Positions 32,521 through 44,552 of a stretch of 64,000 nt of DNA are shown piece after piece; position 1 is the stretch's first letter, and each line of letters begins with the position of its first letter. Under the pieces are notes generated by a model. It saw only the letters and a program-made list of their open reading frames with translations. It did not search any database and was not told the DNA's origin. Made by a program: the position numbers and the translations under genes. Location: the NCBI GenBank assembly GCA_963682175.1, contig OY821788.1:13658001-13722000 (forward strand). The letters run 5' to 3'. The stretch comes from Triglochin maritima (taxonomy: Eukaryota; Streptophyta; Magnoliopsida; Alismatales; Juncaginaceae).

Positions 32521-34306
32521 CATATTGAGGTATTTGTTGGATGACATCCAACAAGGGGATGTTAACCTTCACTTGCTTAAACACCTCTAATATCTTGTCC
32601 ATGTTGTCACTCTGCTTTTTGTTTAACCTACTTGGATAGGGAGCTTTTGGCAGGTAGGTTTTCTGCTGTGCCTGAGAAGAAAGCTTTGGTGTATTACCCT
32701 CACCCTCAGCTTCTTCTTCACCACCATTCCCACTGAGGGGCTGCATAGATGGTGGTGGGTGTGGCAAGGAAATGTGATTGTCAACCTGTTTTCTATTCCT
32801 TAAGGTCACAATGGAATTGACATGGTGAATAGGTTCCTCCACATGGTTCACTTGCCTCCCCCGAGGTACCACATTCTCATTTTGCATTTGTTGTTGTTGG
32901 TACATGCGGGGGTTAGCCTCAGGCTGGCTAGGAAAAGACCCTCTCTCTCTCATGTACAGACTGAGCCAATTGGCCCATCTGAAGCTCTAGAGATTTCATG
33001 GTCTGCTGATTTGAAGTGAGAACTTGACTTGTGGATGACATAAAAAATTTCATTGAGTTTTCAAGCCCACGAGTCAAGGTCTCAAGCGAATTGACTCGGG
33101 TTTCCATATTGTTGGAATTTGGGAAACCCGATTGATTGGTGGTTTACGCTTGGGGTGGCTGATAGGAATGCGCATGCATGGGAGGTTGGTGTGATTGGTA
33201 AGGTGGTCTAGAGGAGTTTGGAGGACCACCCGGGGCATTAGTTTGGTTCCATGAAAAATTGTGGTGGTTCCTCCATCCAGGATTATAAGATGATGAGTAT
33301 GGGTCATTCCTGGCTCTATCATAGATGGTGTTGACACGCTCCATCTCAGGAGGAATGGACTCACACTCGCTTTCTACATGACCTATCCTACCACATGAAT
33401 GACAGGGAACTAGACCAGATGTGGACATGTGAGGTGCACTTTGTTGGTTTTGGAGCTCAATCGAATCCATACGGCGCATTAAGGCCGCCATGCGTGCCTC
33501 GGTGGCCGTAGTGGTATCGATAGCAAATGCGGTACCCGATCTAGTCGAGTTTGCATTCGCGATCCTCGCTCCTATACTAGATGATGCAGGTGGTTCCCTC
33601 ACACTCTCCCACTGCATGGTTTTCTCAGCGAGGTCTTCTAGGAAGGCCCATGCCTCCCTTTCATCCTTTCCCAAGAACTCTCCTTGACACATGGACTCAA
33701 GGAGCGTTCTGGACGGGATGTGAAGACCCTCATACACAATCTGACAAAAACGCCACAACTCAGTGCCATAGTGAGGGCACGAGGATAGTAGCTCTTTGAA
33801 CCTCTCAAGATATGCATGAAATGGTTCGGTCTCATGTTGATAGAACGAATTGATTTCGTTCCTCAATTTTTGAGTCTGATGATTAGGAAAGTACTTCTTG
33901 AGGAATGCAGATTGAAACTCATCCCAAGTCCTAAAGGAATTCGCCTGGTTGCTGTACAACCACTTCTTGGCGTCATCCTTTAGTGCAAAAGGAACGAGCC
34001 TAAGATGGATGGAGTCTGTGCTAAGTTGTTGTAGCTTGAACATAGCACAGACCTCCTCAAATTCCCTGAGAAAGATATAGGGGTCACCTTTCCCAGTGAA
34101 ATGAGAGAGCATGGAAATGAATTGAGGCTTAACCTCAAAATGGTTCCCATTATCCTCTGGTAATACGATGCATGAGGGTAGAGCTGTACGGCTCGGGTAG
34201 CATCGATCACGTAGAGGTATGGGAACGACAACTGGAAGCACTGGTCAAACAGGTGGGTCCAGCAACTGCTCCTCCTTACGGAAATTAGCAGCCAATGAAC
34301 CCGGAC
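32521..34306 (-). pseudogene. Element C gag
   Basis: Minus strand. The start codon equivalent to 7203 in the related copy is changed (Met to Leu, SLAANFRKEEQ near 34300). A stop and shift follow near 34245; the main open stretch is 34241-33144. It contains FTGKGDPYIFLREFEEVC, LKDDAKKWLYS, NEINSFYQHETEPFHAYLER, and the zinc knuckle CHSCGRIGHVESEC (about 33365-33405). A stop near 33144 and a shift near 32950 precede the C-terminal linker (YLPKAPYPSRLNKKQS, VIQQIPQY). It is cut at 32521 by element A. It is closely related to the gag at 7203-8770. Confidence 0.9.
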
Positions 34307-35496
34307 TGCGTGCGACACGAGAGGAGGAAGGTGTCGAGAAATCGATGACCGAAGCCGGATTGACAACGCTCCTCGTCAAATGACCACTCTCATCTCGTGT
34401 CCACGAAAGCATGCACAAAGGTGCACAAAAAAACCACAACTCTTTTTTTTTCTTTTTTTTAAACAAAGAATGTCGGTAGACGAGAAGACGGGGGAACACA
34501 GGAGAGAAAGAATGACTCATGAGAGAAGGGAAGAAGTCCTTATGCTACGGCGGATGGGTACAGGTAGAAGCACACAAGCAAACAAGGCTCAAGCAATCCT
34601 AAGGTCGCTATAGGTCCTTACAGCTAGACGACGCCTAACTGCGAGGTCACACGGCCTCAACACGCCTCACCTCCCTACGACGAGGACCACAAAGCCCAGC
34701 AAGTGAGCCAAGATCCGGGGATCTCGTCTCTCCTACTATCGACAAAGTGGGCAACGCCGATCAGGTCATGACGGTTGGGACCGGATCGCTCTCCTAATGC
34801 GCCCGAAATCCTTAACGCCAATGTCTACTTGATTTTAAAAATTAGGCTCTTTATTAGTGTGGTTTGTGGGGCGAAGGAAAGGGTGATGAAATCCCCCACC
34901 TTATCTTTTATGGGACAGCCCCTCCTTAGTAGCGTTTTGGAGTCCAAATCTAGCAATCAACTCTCCAAACAAACGCTCAACTCACACTTGTTGCAATGCA
35001 CTTCCTACTAACTAATGCATGTTCATACGAAATGCATGAATGAGAGTAGAAGGTGCGTACCTCACGCCAACTCTCAGCAACAGAAAATAAAGCTAAGATA
35101 AAAGACAATCTAAATGCTTAAGTCACATACATGGTGCATGACCTAAACAAGAATGAATGCCTAGTCTTTTGCTTTGAGTTTTAGGGTCCAAGTTGCTTAA
35201 GGGAGGTTAGATTATTGATCTGGGAACAAACTATAAGTCAAAACATGCCAAATTAAGTCCCAGACCACTATATCAGATATAGTAAACAAACCAAAGAAAT
35301 AAGAGAGCGAGCTGAGCTTACCAGACCGCCAATTGGCGGTCTCAGGCCGCTGATTGGCGGTCTACAGTGCCCAGCTTGCTTCAAAACTTCTCCAGGTGCT
35401 CCTCCTGACCACTCCAAGTCTCCTGAAACAAAGAAAAACTACAAAACAAAAATTAAATCCACTCGAATCGTCCAAACAAGAGTCTGGACTGGCACC
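34307..35496 (-). other. Element C 5' leader with perfect palindrome
   Basis: AGACCGCCAATTGGCGGTCT at 35323-35342 and a variant at 35344-35363, about 150 bp after the primer site. In the minus sense the palindrome is followed by GGTAAG (35322-35317), a donor-like sequence. The conserved leader block is at 34858-34910 (complement of AAAGATAAGGTGGGGGATTT). The acceptor-like TAG of the 6022-7202 leader is changed here (CTACCGACA). Confidence 0.6.
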
Positions 35497-35514
35497 TCCC
35501 CGGCAACGGCGCTA
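35497..35514 (-). promoter_or_regulatory. Primer binding site (tRNA-Asp), element C
   Basis: Minus strand TAGCGCCGTTGCCGGGGA, one base off the tRNA-Asp complement. Confidence 0.9.
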
Positions 35515-35520
35515 AAAACT

Positions 35521-36932
35521 TGTTGAACGTTTTAATTAAACCGCAAGTGCACGGCCGCGATGAAGCGGTGGCAAGTACGGGTCGTCCTCAGGGAGGTGAG
35601 CAGCCTCTTGTTTATCAGAAATCAAGTGGCAAAATAGGGAAGAGAAAGATTGATTATGCTAACCTACGCTACACTACGCTAAGAAGTATGAAATGTGGAA
35701 GAAGCAAACAAACGATGAAATAAGAACTAAGCTAAGAACAAAACAAGAATGCTGGTATTTCAGGAATGGAAAACCCCTAAGGGGTGGAGTGAGTGCACAC
35801 AAGCAAAGAGGTGGGTGTAAAATACATTCTTTAAGCACATGAAGGTGGTGTTTATCAAGCATAGGAAGTGTCTACATGTTATGGCAAAACCTATCAATCT
35901 ATTCACCAACTTGGTTGATTAACATTTACATATGCAAGTTGTTTATTTCAGAACCTAAACAAGCATGAGAGGTGTCTAATCATTTTGGCAAAACTCATCA
36001 AGTTATAAATTCTATCCTAAACAAGCAAGCATACATTCATGTTTAATCAACACATTGAAATTAAAGCATTCATCCCATTCTCTAATGCATGTATGTATAT
36101 CTACTCCATCCCCAAAGGGGATAGAACTACTCACTAAACATTACACTAATTATTAAACTATGGAAAGAAAGCATATTAAAACTAAGCTAGAATTAAAAGA
36201 CGATTAAACTAAAACATGCATAAACAATAAAAGAAGCATAAAACAAACAATGAAAGAAACACAAAACTTTATTGATAAAATGACTCACATTAAAAGTAGT
36301 ATCCTCCTACTTTAGTGTGTGCTTCAAGGCCTCACTTCTAGTAGGAAGAATAACCACTTAAAATATGGAGTCATTACAATGGAAGGTGAAGAGTTCTATT
36401 TATAGGCATGGAAAAAGCTAATCCGGGACAATCCCCCGATGTGGGACTAAACCAATACCAAAAATACACTAAGCATACACTAATACATGTGCTACAGAAA
36501 ACTAGACGGATTCTGGGCCATCTGGACCGCCAATTGGCGGTTCCAGACCGCCAATTGGCGGTCTATATGGTTTAGATCCGTTTGGTTTTCTTTGTGGGAT
36601 TTGCTTGAAGTGTTTATTGGTCTTGGATGCATCTGGTTGGTTTGTTGGAGCTCCGACCCGAATCCAATTGCTACAATACTCCCCATGATGGTGTGAAGTA
36701 TTCTGTTTTGCTCTTAGGTCCCTCTGTCTTGCGTTCAGGTCCTTCTCCCTTGCATCTTGGTCCCCAGATCTCACAATCCAGTCCTTTTTCCCAGCTTTTG
36801 GGTCCTTTTATGTTTCATCTCTTCAAACCTATTTATTCCTGAAAACTAAACATAAAACTCGTGACATAGCATTGTTTAGGTGAAAGATAATGGATATAAG
36901 ATACAAATATGAGCATGAAATGATGTCAATCA
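35521..36932 (-). repeat. Element C 5' LTR
   Basis: 1,412 bp; minus sense TGATTGACATC...CGTTCAACA. TATA box at about 36396-36404 (plus CTATTTATA). GGGACAATCCCCCGATGTGG inverted-repeat region at 36425-36444. Palindrome pair at 36524-36564. The right flank 36933-36948 is copia D leader. Confidence 0.88.
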
Positions 36933-36948
36933 ATATGCAATTAACAAG

Positions 36949-36960
36949 GCTCTGATACCA
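36949..36960 (-). promoter_or_regulatory. Primer binding site (tRNA-iMet), copia D
   Basis: Minus strand TGGTATCAGAGC, two bases from the D LTR. Only 16 more bases of D follow before the C LTR begins. Confidence 0.9.
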
Positions 36961-36962
36961 AA

Positions 36963-38487
36963 TGTAGGATCTAATTGCCCTAAATATTAGTCTTAAGTGG
37001 GTTTATAGACTAATTTCTCACTATCAATTATTTGTGCAATAACAAGATAATCAATGAAAATAGTGAGATGGAAAGGCAAACCAAACACCGGATGTATAGA
37101 GGTTTGGATCCAACCACCGGATCCTAGTCCTCTCTTACGAATTGCTCTTCCTTGAGCAACTTCGCGATCTTCACTAATTTGATCTTCTTTCCGGGCAAAG
37201 ATCGAGCCTTTACAATTCAAGCTTGCGAACAGCCTCGCCAAGCTTGGACCTCCTTCTCACAACCCGAGAAGAGCTTCACTCCGGAAGGTTGTACAACTCC
37301 TTTGTAGTAGACTTTGTGTAACCTACTCTTGAGCACTTGAATTGATGATGAATGCAATTGAATGATTGATCAAGAGAGTGGTTGAGAGCAATAAAGAGAG
37401 TAAGAGCACTTCGAAGTTTTTAGCACAATGAGAGCTTAGAGATTGGATTGGTGACCTTGTAAAGATGATCTAAGCTCTATATATAAGCCTCTTAAGTTTT
37501 CTAGCCGTTTGAGAAAGATTTGATTGGGTTTTGTGTAAGATACACAAACCAGAAATTCAGGAAGCAATTCTGTCAATGTTCGGTCGACCGGTAAGAATGA
37601 AACGGTCGACCGGTTACGTGAATGGTAGTCAAACGGTCAGACAAACTAGGAACGGTCGAACTAACTGGGATGGAACTTAAGTGTACCGGTCGATCGAAAC
37701 AAGGAAACGGTCGACCGATGTGTAAGGTTCGGTAGAGACAAAGTGTGTTCGGTCGAACCAAGGTGGTATCGACCGATAGCAGGAAGAATGCTACGAACGA
37801 TCAATGGTCAAACGGTCGACCGGTAAATAAGAATTGTTCGACCGGTAAGCTATGTATTTGAGGGTAGGTGAAAGTATGTGTATACGACCGTTGTATAATA
37901 CGACAAGTATAACGGTCACAAAAGAAGACAAAAATAGAAATCAACCGGTCGAACAGAAAAGGACTTTCGGCCGACCGGTTTGCACTAAGGCACGTGTCTT
38001 CCAGCACGTATGAACAATTGATCGGTCGACCAAAATACCTTAAGTTATTCTAATGAACCGGTCGAACCAAAACACAGTTCGGTCGACCGAAAGGGTTCAG
38101 AAAACAGTTTTTAGATTAAACGGTCAAACCAGATGGTCGACCGGTCGACCGGTTGAGTGCAGAATTCCTGAATATGGTTTGATTGATTTCTAAAGAAGTT
38201 TTGTATGGAATTTGAACATTTAGTTCTACTTCTATGGAATCCTAAAGAGTCATGATATGCAATGCATCAAGATTGAAATGCTCAAGTTACATTTAAATCC
38301 TAATGACAATAATGTAAACCTATCTACTCTTCAACTTCATTTCTCATTTAAACTTGTCACTTGAAATGTTAGTACAAAACAATATATGTGTATTGTGCAA
38401 GAGTGATATGAACGAATTACATGTGTTTAAGTTATATGTTGATTAATCATCAAAACGGATAAGCAATCATTAGCCAAAAAGCCAACA
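36963..38487 (-). mobile_element. Copia D 5' LTR (SIRE-like), complete
   Basis: 1,525 bp, minus sense TGTTGGCTTTTTGG...GATCCTACA. TATA (plus CTATATATAAG, 37477-37487) lies about 100 bp from a dense CGGTCGACCG cluster. The higher-coordinate end abuts degenerate copia E RT sequence (38488), so D probably inserted into E. No second D LTR is present in the window. Confidence 0.85.
37578..38155. repeat. CGGTCGACCG palindrome cluster in copia D LTR
   Basis: About eight exact copies and roughly ten degenerate ones (GGTCGAAC, GGTCGATCG) in 580 bp. The cluster ends with two overlapping copies, GGTCGACCGGTCGACCGG (38134-38151). This is the densest cluster in the window. Confidence 0.85.
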
Positions 38488-40260
38488 ATTTTAACATGGC
38501 AACCTCTCAAAAATTTCATCAAAGTCAATTTCTTGAATTTGAGTGTAACTTTTGCTACAAGCCTTGCTTTGTAGGTTGTCAAGTTACTATCCATGTCTAT
38601 CTTCTTCCTAAAAGCTCATTTATACTAAATGACATTTTCTCTTGAGGAAGGCAAATCAAGTTCCATACTTGATTGTCATACATGGATTCTATTTCGGATT
38701 TCATGGCCTTAAGCCATAGTCTGGAGTCTTCCCTTTCCATTGTTTCTCGTAAGGTCGAGGGATCTTTGGTATCTAGTACCACGATCTCATGAAGTCCCGC
38801 ATACTTATTGGGTTTCTTTCTTTCCCTCATCGACCTTCTCTATTCTTTTGGTTCTTCTCGTGTCTCTCGAACTTCTTCCACAATTTCTTGAGGAATAGGT
38901 TCACGTTCGACTCTCGAACGTACACTAGGTGGGGATGATTGAGATTCTCTCATAATTTCTTGTAAGGATCTCTCGCTCATGCTCCCACTAACCAAATGAA
39001 TCTCGGTTGGGCCTTCATGATTTTGAATGCAACATTCACATCATGATCTTGTAGAGTATCTTGAGTTTTCCCAAGCTTAACTCTACTCCCACTACTTTTC
39101 TATCTTTTCCAGAAATTCTAGAAAAACCATATTTCTCTCTACAATCTTTCGATTGGAGGTGATACACCAAAAGTAGTATCCTCTAACCACACGAGGATAA
39201 CCTATAAAGAAGCACTTATCCAATTTTGGTTGAAGCTTGGTCGACATCAATTCCTTGACGTAAACCTCACAACCCCAAATCTCGAGAAAGTTGAGCTTAG
39301 GTGTCTTTCAACTCCATAGCTCACAAGCCATTTTCTCCACGGATTTGGATGGAACATTATTTATTGAGTTCGTCATTTCTTGTAGTGCATAATTCCAAAA
39401 GTAAAATAGGCAATTTAGATTGACTTATCATTGATCGAACCATGTCGAGCAATATCCTATTCCTACTTTAGGAATGAGTCAAATTAGGTATCCTAAGCAC
39501 TCACCCCTACGAACCTTTCATAGAGACTCGATATTCTTGTTGAGTCGGTTCACTACTTCATCCTTGAATTCCTTGAACTTGTCAAAGAATTCACTTTTGT
39601 TTCCCATTAGACAAATATAGCCATAATGACTATAGTTATCCGTGAACAAAATGAAGTACCTTAAACCGTCTCTTGCACTTGTACTCATTAGACCACATAC
39701 ATTGCAATGTATCATATCCAATAAGGCACTCGTTTTCGTTCCTTTCTTCTTGAAAGGTCTCTTGGTCATTTACTTGACCAAACGGACAGTGCTACAAGAA
39801 TGAATCATTCTCTTGAGTTATCTTAGTTTCCTTTTTGTTATTGTTTGTTTGAGTTTGTTTATTATTCATTTCAAGCAAATAGAAGTCATTCCAAACGAAT
39901 GTATTTGCATAGAGAATTTTATTCTTCGCTATAGACAAGCAAGAATTAGAAATATATTTTAAGTTATCCATATCTAAAACATGATACAAAATAGTTCGTG
40001 CTAATCGAAGGCACTTAATAAACATTCTTCAAAACATAAATTTAAATCATTAGACTATTGAAGTTCCATAGAACCTTGTACAATCGCAGCTATGTTTGTA
40101 CTATTTCCGATCTTCAATATCATCTCGTTCTCCACGAGTTCCTTCCTATCCTTCAATAGCTGCACATCAAAATTATGTGAGCACCATTACCAAATCGAGG
40201 ACAGAGGTGATTAAATTTATCTCAATAACAGACATACCTACGGTGTTTCTCGGGCGCTTA
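38488..40260 (-). pseudogene. Copia E pol remnant (protease, integrase, start of RT)
   Basis: Reading leftwards from 40260: protease/pre-integrase traces (SNSCLSIAKNKILYANTF near 39960-39890), the integrase stretch MTKRPFKKKG...LLDMIHCNVCG...FILFTDNYSHYGYICLM (39769-39600), then the linker and RT start (AMEREDSRLWLKAMKSEIES, YDNQVWNL near 38740-38650). Numerous stops and shifts. It is cut at 38488 by the D LTR before the RT catalytic region. Confidence 0.8.
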
Positions 40261-41109
40261 CGTTCAATCATCCCATTTTCAAGGTCTTCCTTGTACTTGG
40301 GGCAATTAGGTCGGATGTGTCCCTTTTCACAGCAGTGAAAGCACTCCGTGTTGGGAGTTGGAGATTTGAAGGATTTCCCCTTGAGGTACTCCTATGAGCA
40401 CCTCCTACTCCCTTGCTTTTGATTGACGTATCTTTGGTAAATTTGCCTTTACCTTTGTTGATCATTTTGCTCCTCTCATGGACGGCTAGGACCTGATTGT
40501 CCCGACCCTTGCCCATGTCAACTTCTGCCGTTTTGAGAGTGTTGTGAAGCTCCTCAAGACTCACCCCCTTTTCACGCACATGATAGTGCATCACAAAATC
40601 CTTAAAGGACGGGACTAGAGAGCCAAGAATCAGATCTTTGGCAATGTCATCGGGCATTGGAGAAGAGAGCTTCGACAATTTCTCAAGGTATCCTTGAATT
40701 GTGAGAAAATGCACGGATACCGATGTTCCCTCCACCATGTGGCACATTGTGAGTGCGATGGTGGTCTTATAGTGCTCCTTTCGGGCACTATCCATGAACA
40801 TTTTTGTTAAAGCTTCCATGGTCTTCTTGGGTTTTGAATCCAAGTATTTCGATTGAAGCGAGTCACCCATGGATGCCAACATTAGACCGTGAACTTGGTT
40901 CTCTTGGTCTTCCCACTTGGCTATTGCCTCTTTCTCATTACCGGTTGCCTTCTCATTCAATTTTGGGATTTCACCATCCAAAATATGAGATAGTTTTCAA
41001 ACCTCAACACGATATTAAGATTGAGTTGCCATCTCATGAAGTTTGAGCCATCATTTTGCAAAGGACTCTTTTCGATCATAGATCGCACAATTGATTGGAT
41101 ATTAGACAT
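40261..41109 (-). pseudogene. Copia E gag
   Basis: Start at 41109 (MSNIQSIVRSMIEKSP). One shift near 40980, then readable to about 40268: EAIAKWEDQENQVHGLMLAS, GDSLQSKYLDSKPKKTMEAL, KGVSLEELHNTLKTAEVDMG. The zinc knuckle is lost by shifts near 40340 (only traces of it and of CPKYKE are left in another frame). It is homologous to H gag (57941-58834). Confidence 0.85.
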
Positions 41110-42593
41110 TTCTACAAAATAAATTATACAGGATTTTAATGTCAATTTTATGTTTTTAAAATACATACATATATATCAAATATAAATGTAAATACTGCAA
41201 ATAAAATTTTGCCCGTAAATGCAGTAATCCATGATCCCATCAATTGCAATATAGACTAGCTAAGGGCTATCGAATATATCACAATATCAAGGTAAGAAAA
41301 ACTCTTTCTAATCACAACTTTTTTGAATTTTAGCAATATTAGCACCTTCAAACTCTTGTGATTCTTGTCATTTTTAATTATGAGGGAATATGACATATCC
41401 TCGTAAGAAAAAGTTTTCCCCAAAACCGAGCGAGGGCTCTAGGTAATGTTAAGAAAACTTATTTTCATTTGATACGAGATATGTTTATCCATTGTATTCA
41501 CAACTCAACATACTTGGGGTTCACTAGGATTAAACGCACCTCATATATCTAATCGTGGCACAACAATAGACAACCATTATATCTCCCACTATTCCCAAAG
41601 ATGGAGGGAGCTATCTCCCGCTAAGGGCGAGCATAGTATCCCTCGATCGATGGCTGCTAGTGGATGAAATAATAAGGAAAATTACTCTTAATTTTGTTGG
41701 ACAATTTCATATATTTACATGTGATTCCGAATTTTAGGTTATCATGCATATTATCATTCATACACATCCTAACATTCAACACATTCATCACATGCATAGC
41801 AAGATTAAAAACAGAAATTAAATCATTCACACAATCCACATCGTGTGAGTTTATATGTTCCCTTTGATCATTGATCCTCGATCCTTGATCGATGCGCTAC
41901 AGCGGCGACTTCCTCTTGCACCAGAGATGTAGATTTTACAGAAAATAAACATGCTCCTCACATTCGATAAAAACCGACTAGTGCAAGTCCTATGTAAAAC
42001 CTCTCAAATGCAATGCAATTATCTAAAGATAGAAAGAGAGAATTTGGCTTTTACATATAAATAAGCCCCTGTATAATAATAATCACATACATTCATAGTT
42101 TCTGATTTGGAACATGTAAACTCACAATTCCTGCAAAAACAACTCGAGCATCCATGGACGCAATATTTCTATAAACTATGCAACCTAGTTTATCAATCAT
42201 CTAGAATCCCAAACAATTCTTTGAAAAACATTTTGAAATCCATTAAAAAAGTTTTTCATCCATCCATAAGTTCAAAAACAATTTTGAACCGCTGTCCATC
42301 CAATTTCCTAAAAGGAAAGACGAACCGCAGTTTTTCGATTTTGTTGATTCTCTTACAAAACAATCGTTTATGCTTAAAAAGAAATTATTGCAAGTTAGAC
42401 TTATGTCTAAATCATAATTCTAATAATTACATGGCATGTTTTAAAACACTTAAAATATTCAAAACGAATTATTACAAAGAATTATTCCAACAAAACATTT
42501 AAAGACCGAAAAACGGAAAATCGAATTGTTCGAACCCTTGATGGTAAACTAAATTCGTTTATAGTTTCAAATCATTAGAAAATTGACTCCTAA
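41110..42593 (-). other. Copia E 5' leader (~1.48 kb)
   Basis: No supported gene. It aligns along its length with the F leader (50808-52298). Shared words include CTATCTCCCGCTAAGGGCGA (about 41610) and CCCAAAACCGAGCGAGGGCT (about 41415). H has a leader of almost the same length. Confidence 0.75.
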
Positions 42594-42605
42594 GCTCTAA
42601 TACCA
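42594..42605 (-). promoter_or_regulatory. Primer binding site (tRNA-iMet), copia E, degenerate
   Basis: Plus GCTCTAATACCA, i.e. TGGTATTAGAGC in the minus sense; one mismatch. Next to the LTR end. Confidence 0.8.
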
Positions 42606-42606
42606 C

Positions 42607-43441
42607 TGTAGGATTTCTAGTTTAATTGCACATATTTATTTTCGAAAATTTTATGCACAATAAGGATCAATTACAATTTTTCTATGATTTGTTTCATTCA
42701 TGCATCGGTTTGTTTCAATAACTAGTTTCAAAACATTATTAAAACAAACATGGGCTTCGAAATTCATACCTAGAAGTTCTCTAAAACTTCTTGAAGATCC
42801 GGAGACGTTGAGGATGCTTGTCGTTGCGCCGGGTGCCTCCGAGTATTCACCAAACTCTAAACAAGATTGGAGAGAGAAGAACTAGCCTCTCAATCTCAAA
42901 GAGGGTTTAGAATCTAACTACTAACCCCTCTTTAGTTCCCTTGAGAAGAAGTTCTCTGAAAACTAAAACTAAACTCAAGAATTAAGGTGAAATTCGTGGA
43001 GAATTATGGAGAGAGAAGTTTGCACAAAAAGATAATGAATTAATTAACGAGGTAATGAGATAAACTTGTATTTATAAGTTCTCTCCAAATTACCTACTCA
43101 TGTGCAACCTCTTGTCCATGATTTCATGCAAACTTCCATCTAACCATCCATTATTTTCTAACAAATAATCTTAGCCACGAATTAAATCAGTTATGGACAA
43201 TTTCCATGCATGATCTAATTAATTCTTAAATTTATTCTGCAGTAACCGTCTGAATCGGTCGACCGTGTTATGGGTTCGGTCGACCGTTTAGACCAAGTTT
43301 CGGTCGACCGTTTATAACTCGGTCGACCGTTCGCAACAAAAATTATTTCATCGCAATGTTCGGTCGACCGAAAACGAACAGACGAAATTCCTGCAGCGAT
43401 CGAGACAATTCGGTCGACCGTGAAACATTTTGGTCGACCGT
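42607..43441 (-). mobile_element. Copia E 5' LTR, truncated
   Basis: Matches the first ~840 bp of the F LTRs (plus TGTAGGATTTCTAGTTTAAT). It contains a TATTTATA promoter box near 43075 and about seven CGGTCGACCG copies at 43255-43440. It ends abruptly within the palindrome cluster. Confidence 0.85.
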
Positions 43442-44552
43442 GGGGAAGTTGATTTCTTCATCTGAAGAACCATGAAGATTCCTAACTTCATCACTTGGTT
43501 CATCTTCATTGCTGAAAATTGGCTTGTGAGTGGTGGGAGTAGAGGAGCTCTGGTCATTTTTCCTTTCACTTGCTCATTACTAGATGCAGTAAATGGCATT
43601 TTTGGAACTTCTGTATGTTAACAAACTTAGACTCAACATCACTCACTTCAACATCAACATTTACAACATCTAAAGGTTCTATCCGGTCATTACAGGGCTC
43701 AACAAACTATCGATTCTGTCATGACCACCATAGAATACCAAACATTCTACTAACTTGCTCATTTGTGTCCACTATAACAAAGCCACCACTTTTATTTGCA
43801 TTGGTGGTCCGATAGAACATCCGACTATCCTTGGGAAAACCAATTTCTTCCAGGAATCCTACTAACTCAAACTGTGACATCAAATCCGGATCACAAATAT
43901 TTTCAAAATAACTCAACTCTTAATCCTTCATTAACCACAATAAAAAATCATGAATGGTGGAAAACCAACAAAAATCAGGGTTCATGATTCCGTTTTCTTG
44001 TACAAGACATAAAATGTGGCCATTAGCAACAAGGGAAATCATAAATCTGAGAAAAAATAACTTATAAGCATTAAACAATATACGACTATTTATGGTGAAA
44101 TATGGTTGCAAGTCACATGTAAAATACGGTTGTATGAGTTCTAAAGTATGTAAAATATGGTTGTAAGTTCAACCAACAATTGTATCAACAACATGTTCAT
44201 TCAAGAAAAAAAAGTTATATATTCAAGAAGCGACAACAACAAATTCATCCAAAAAAACAGTTATTTATTCAAGAAGCAACAACAACAAGTTCTTCCAAGA
44301 AGAGCATATTTATTCATTCATTCTAGAAAAGCAACAAGTTCACCAGGGAAGACATAAACTTCATGGTTTACTTCACTAGCCTATTTATTTTAGTAGCATG
44401 AACATGTTCCCAAAAATTAAGAAAAAATGACCAACACCTGCCAACATGGACCGATCACTTACATCTTCACCACCACTTCAACGACACTTACACAATTCAA
44501 ATACCTAAGCTAACAAACACTTCAAAATCACTTACAACATTCACCCACGTTA
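43442..44552 (-). pseudogene. Possible PB1-like-domain MULE gene remnant, host site of copia F
   Basis: Short minus-strand frames read SYFENICDPDLMSQFELVGF, then GFPKDSRMFYR and GGFVIVDTNEQVSRMFG (43916-43722). They resemble the N-terminal PB1-like region found in some plant Mutator-type transposase genes: an 'SYFE..D.M...EL...EE.G' pattern followed by a 'D.......M' segment. An acidic stretch follows (about 43650-43450). Family assignment is from pattern only. Copia F inserted at 44552 (target CGTTA); the other side continues at 54347. Confidence 0.35.

Larger units (their letters stand above)
14985..36932 (-). mobile_element. Gypsy element C (non-autonomous, gag-PR-terminal ORF), interrupted by A and B
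   Basis: Reading leftwards: 5' LTR 36932-35521, tRNA-Asp primer site 35514-35497, leader, gag 34306-32521, [element A inserted], protease 24875-24546, terminal ORF 24559-23960, 3' UTR 23959-23385, [element B inserted], UTR 16141-15249, polypurine tract, and 249 bp of 3' LTR (15233-14985). After removing A and B the pieces read in the order of one element, but about 350 bp of the gag-PR joint is missing at the A insertion. The flank at 36933-36962 is the leader and primer site of copia D, so C inserted into D. RT and integrase are absent. Confidence 0.75.

Noticed and set aside
37578..38155. GGTCGACCG cluster as a CRISPR or satellite array
   Set aside because: Spacing is irregular, the repeat is only 10 bp and it is confined to LTRs, so it is better described as a motif cluster.
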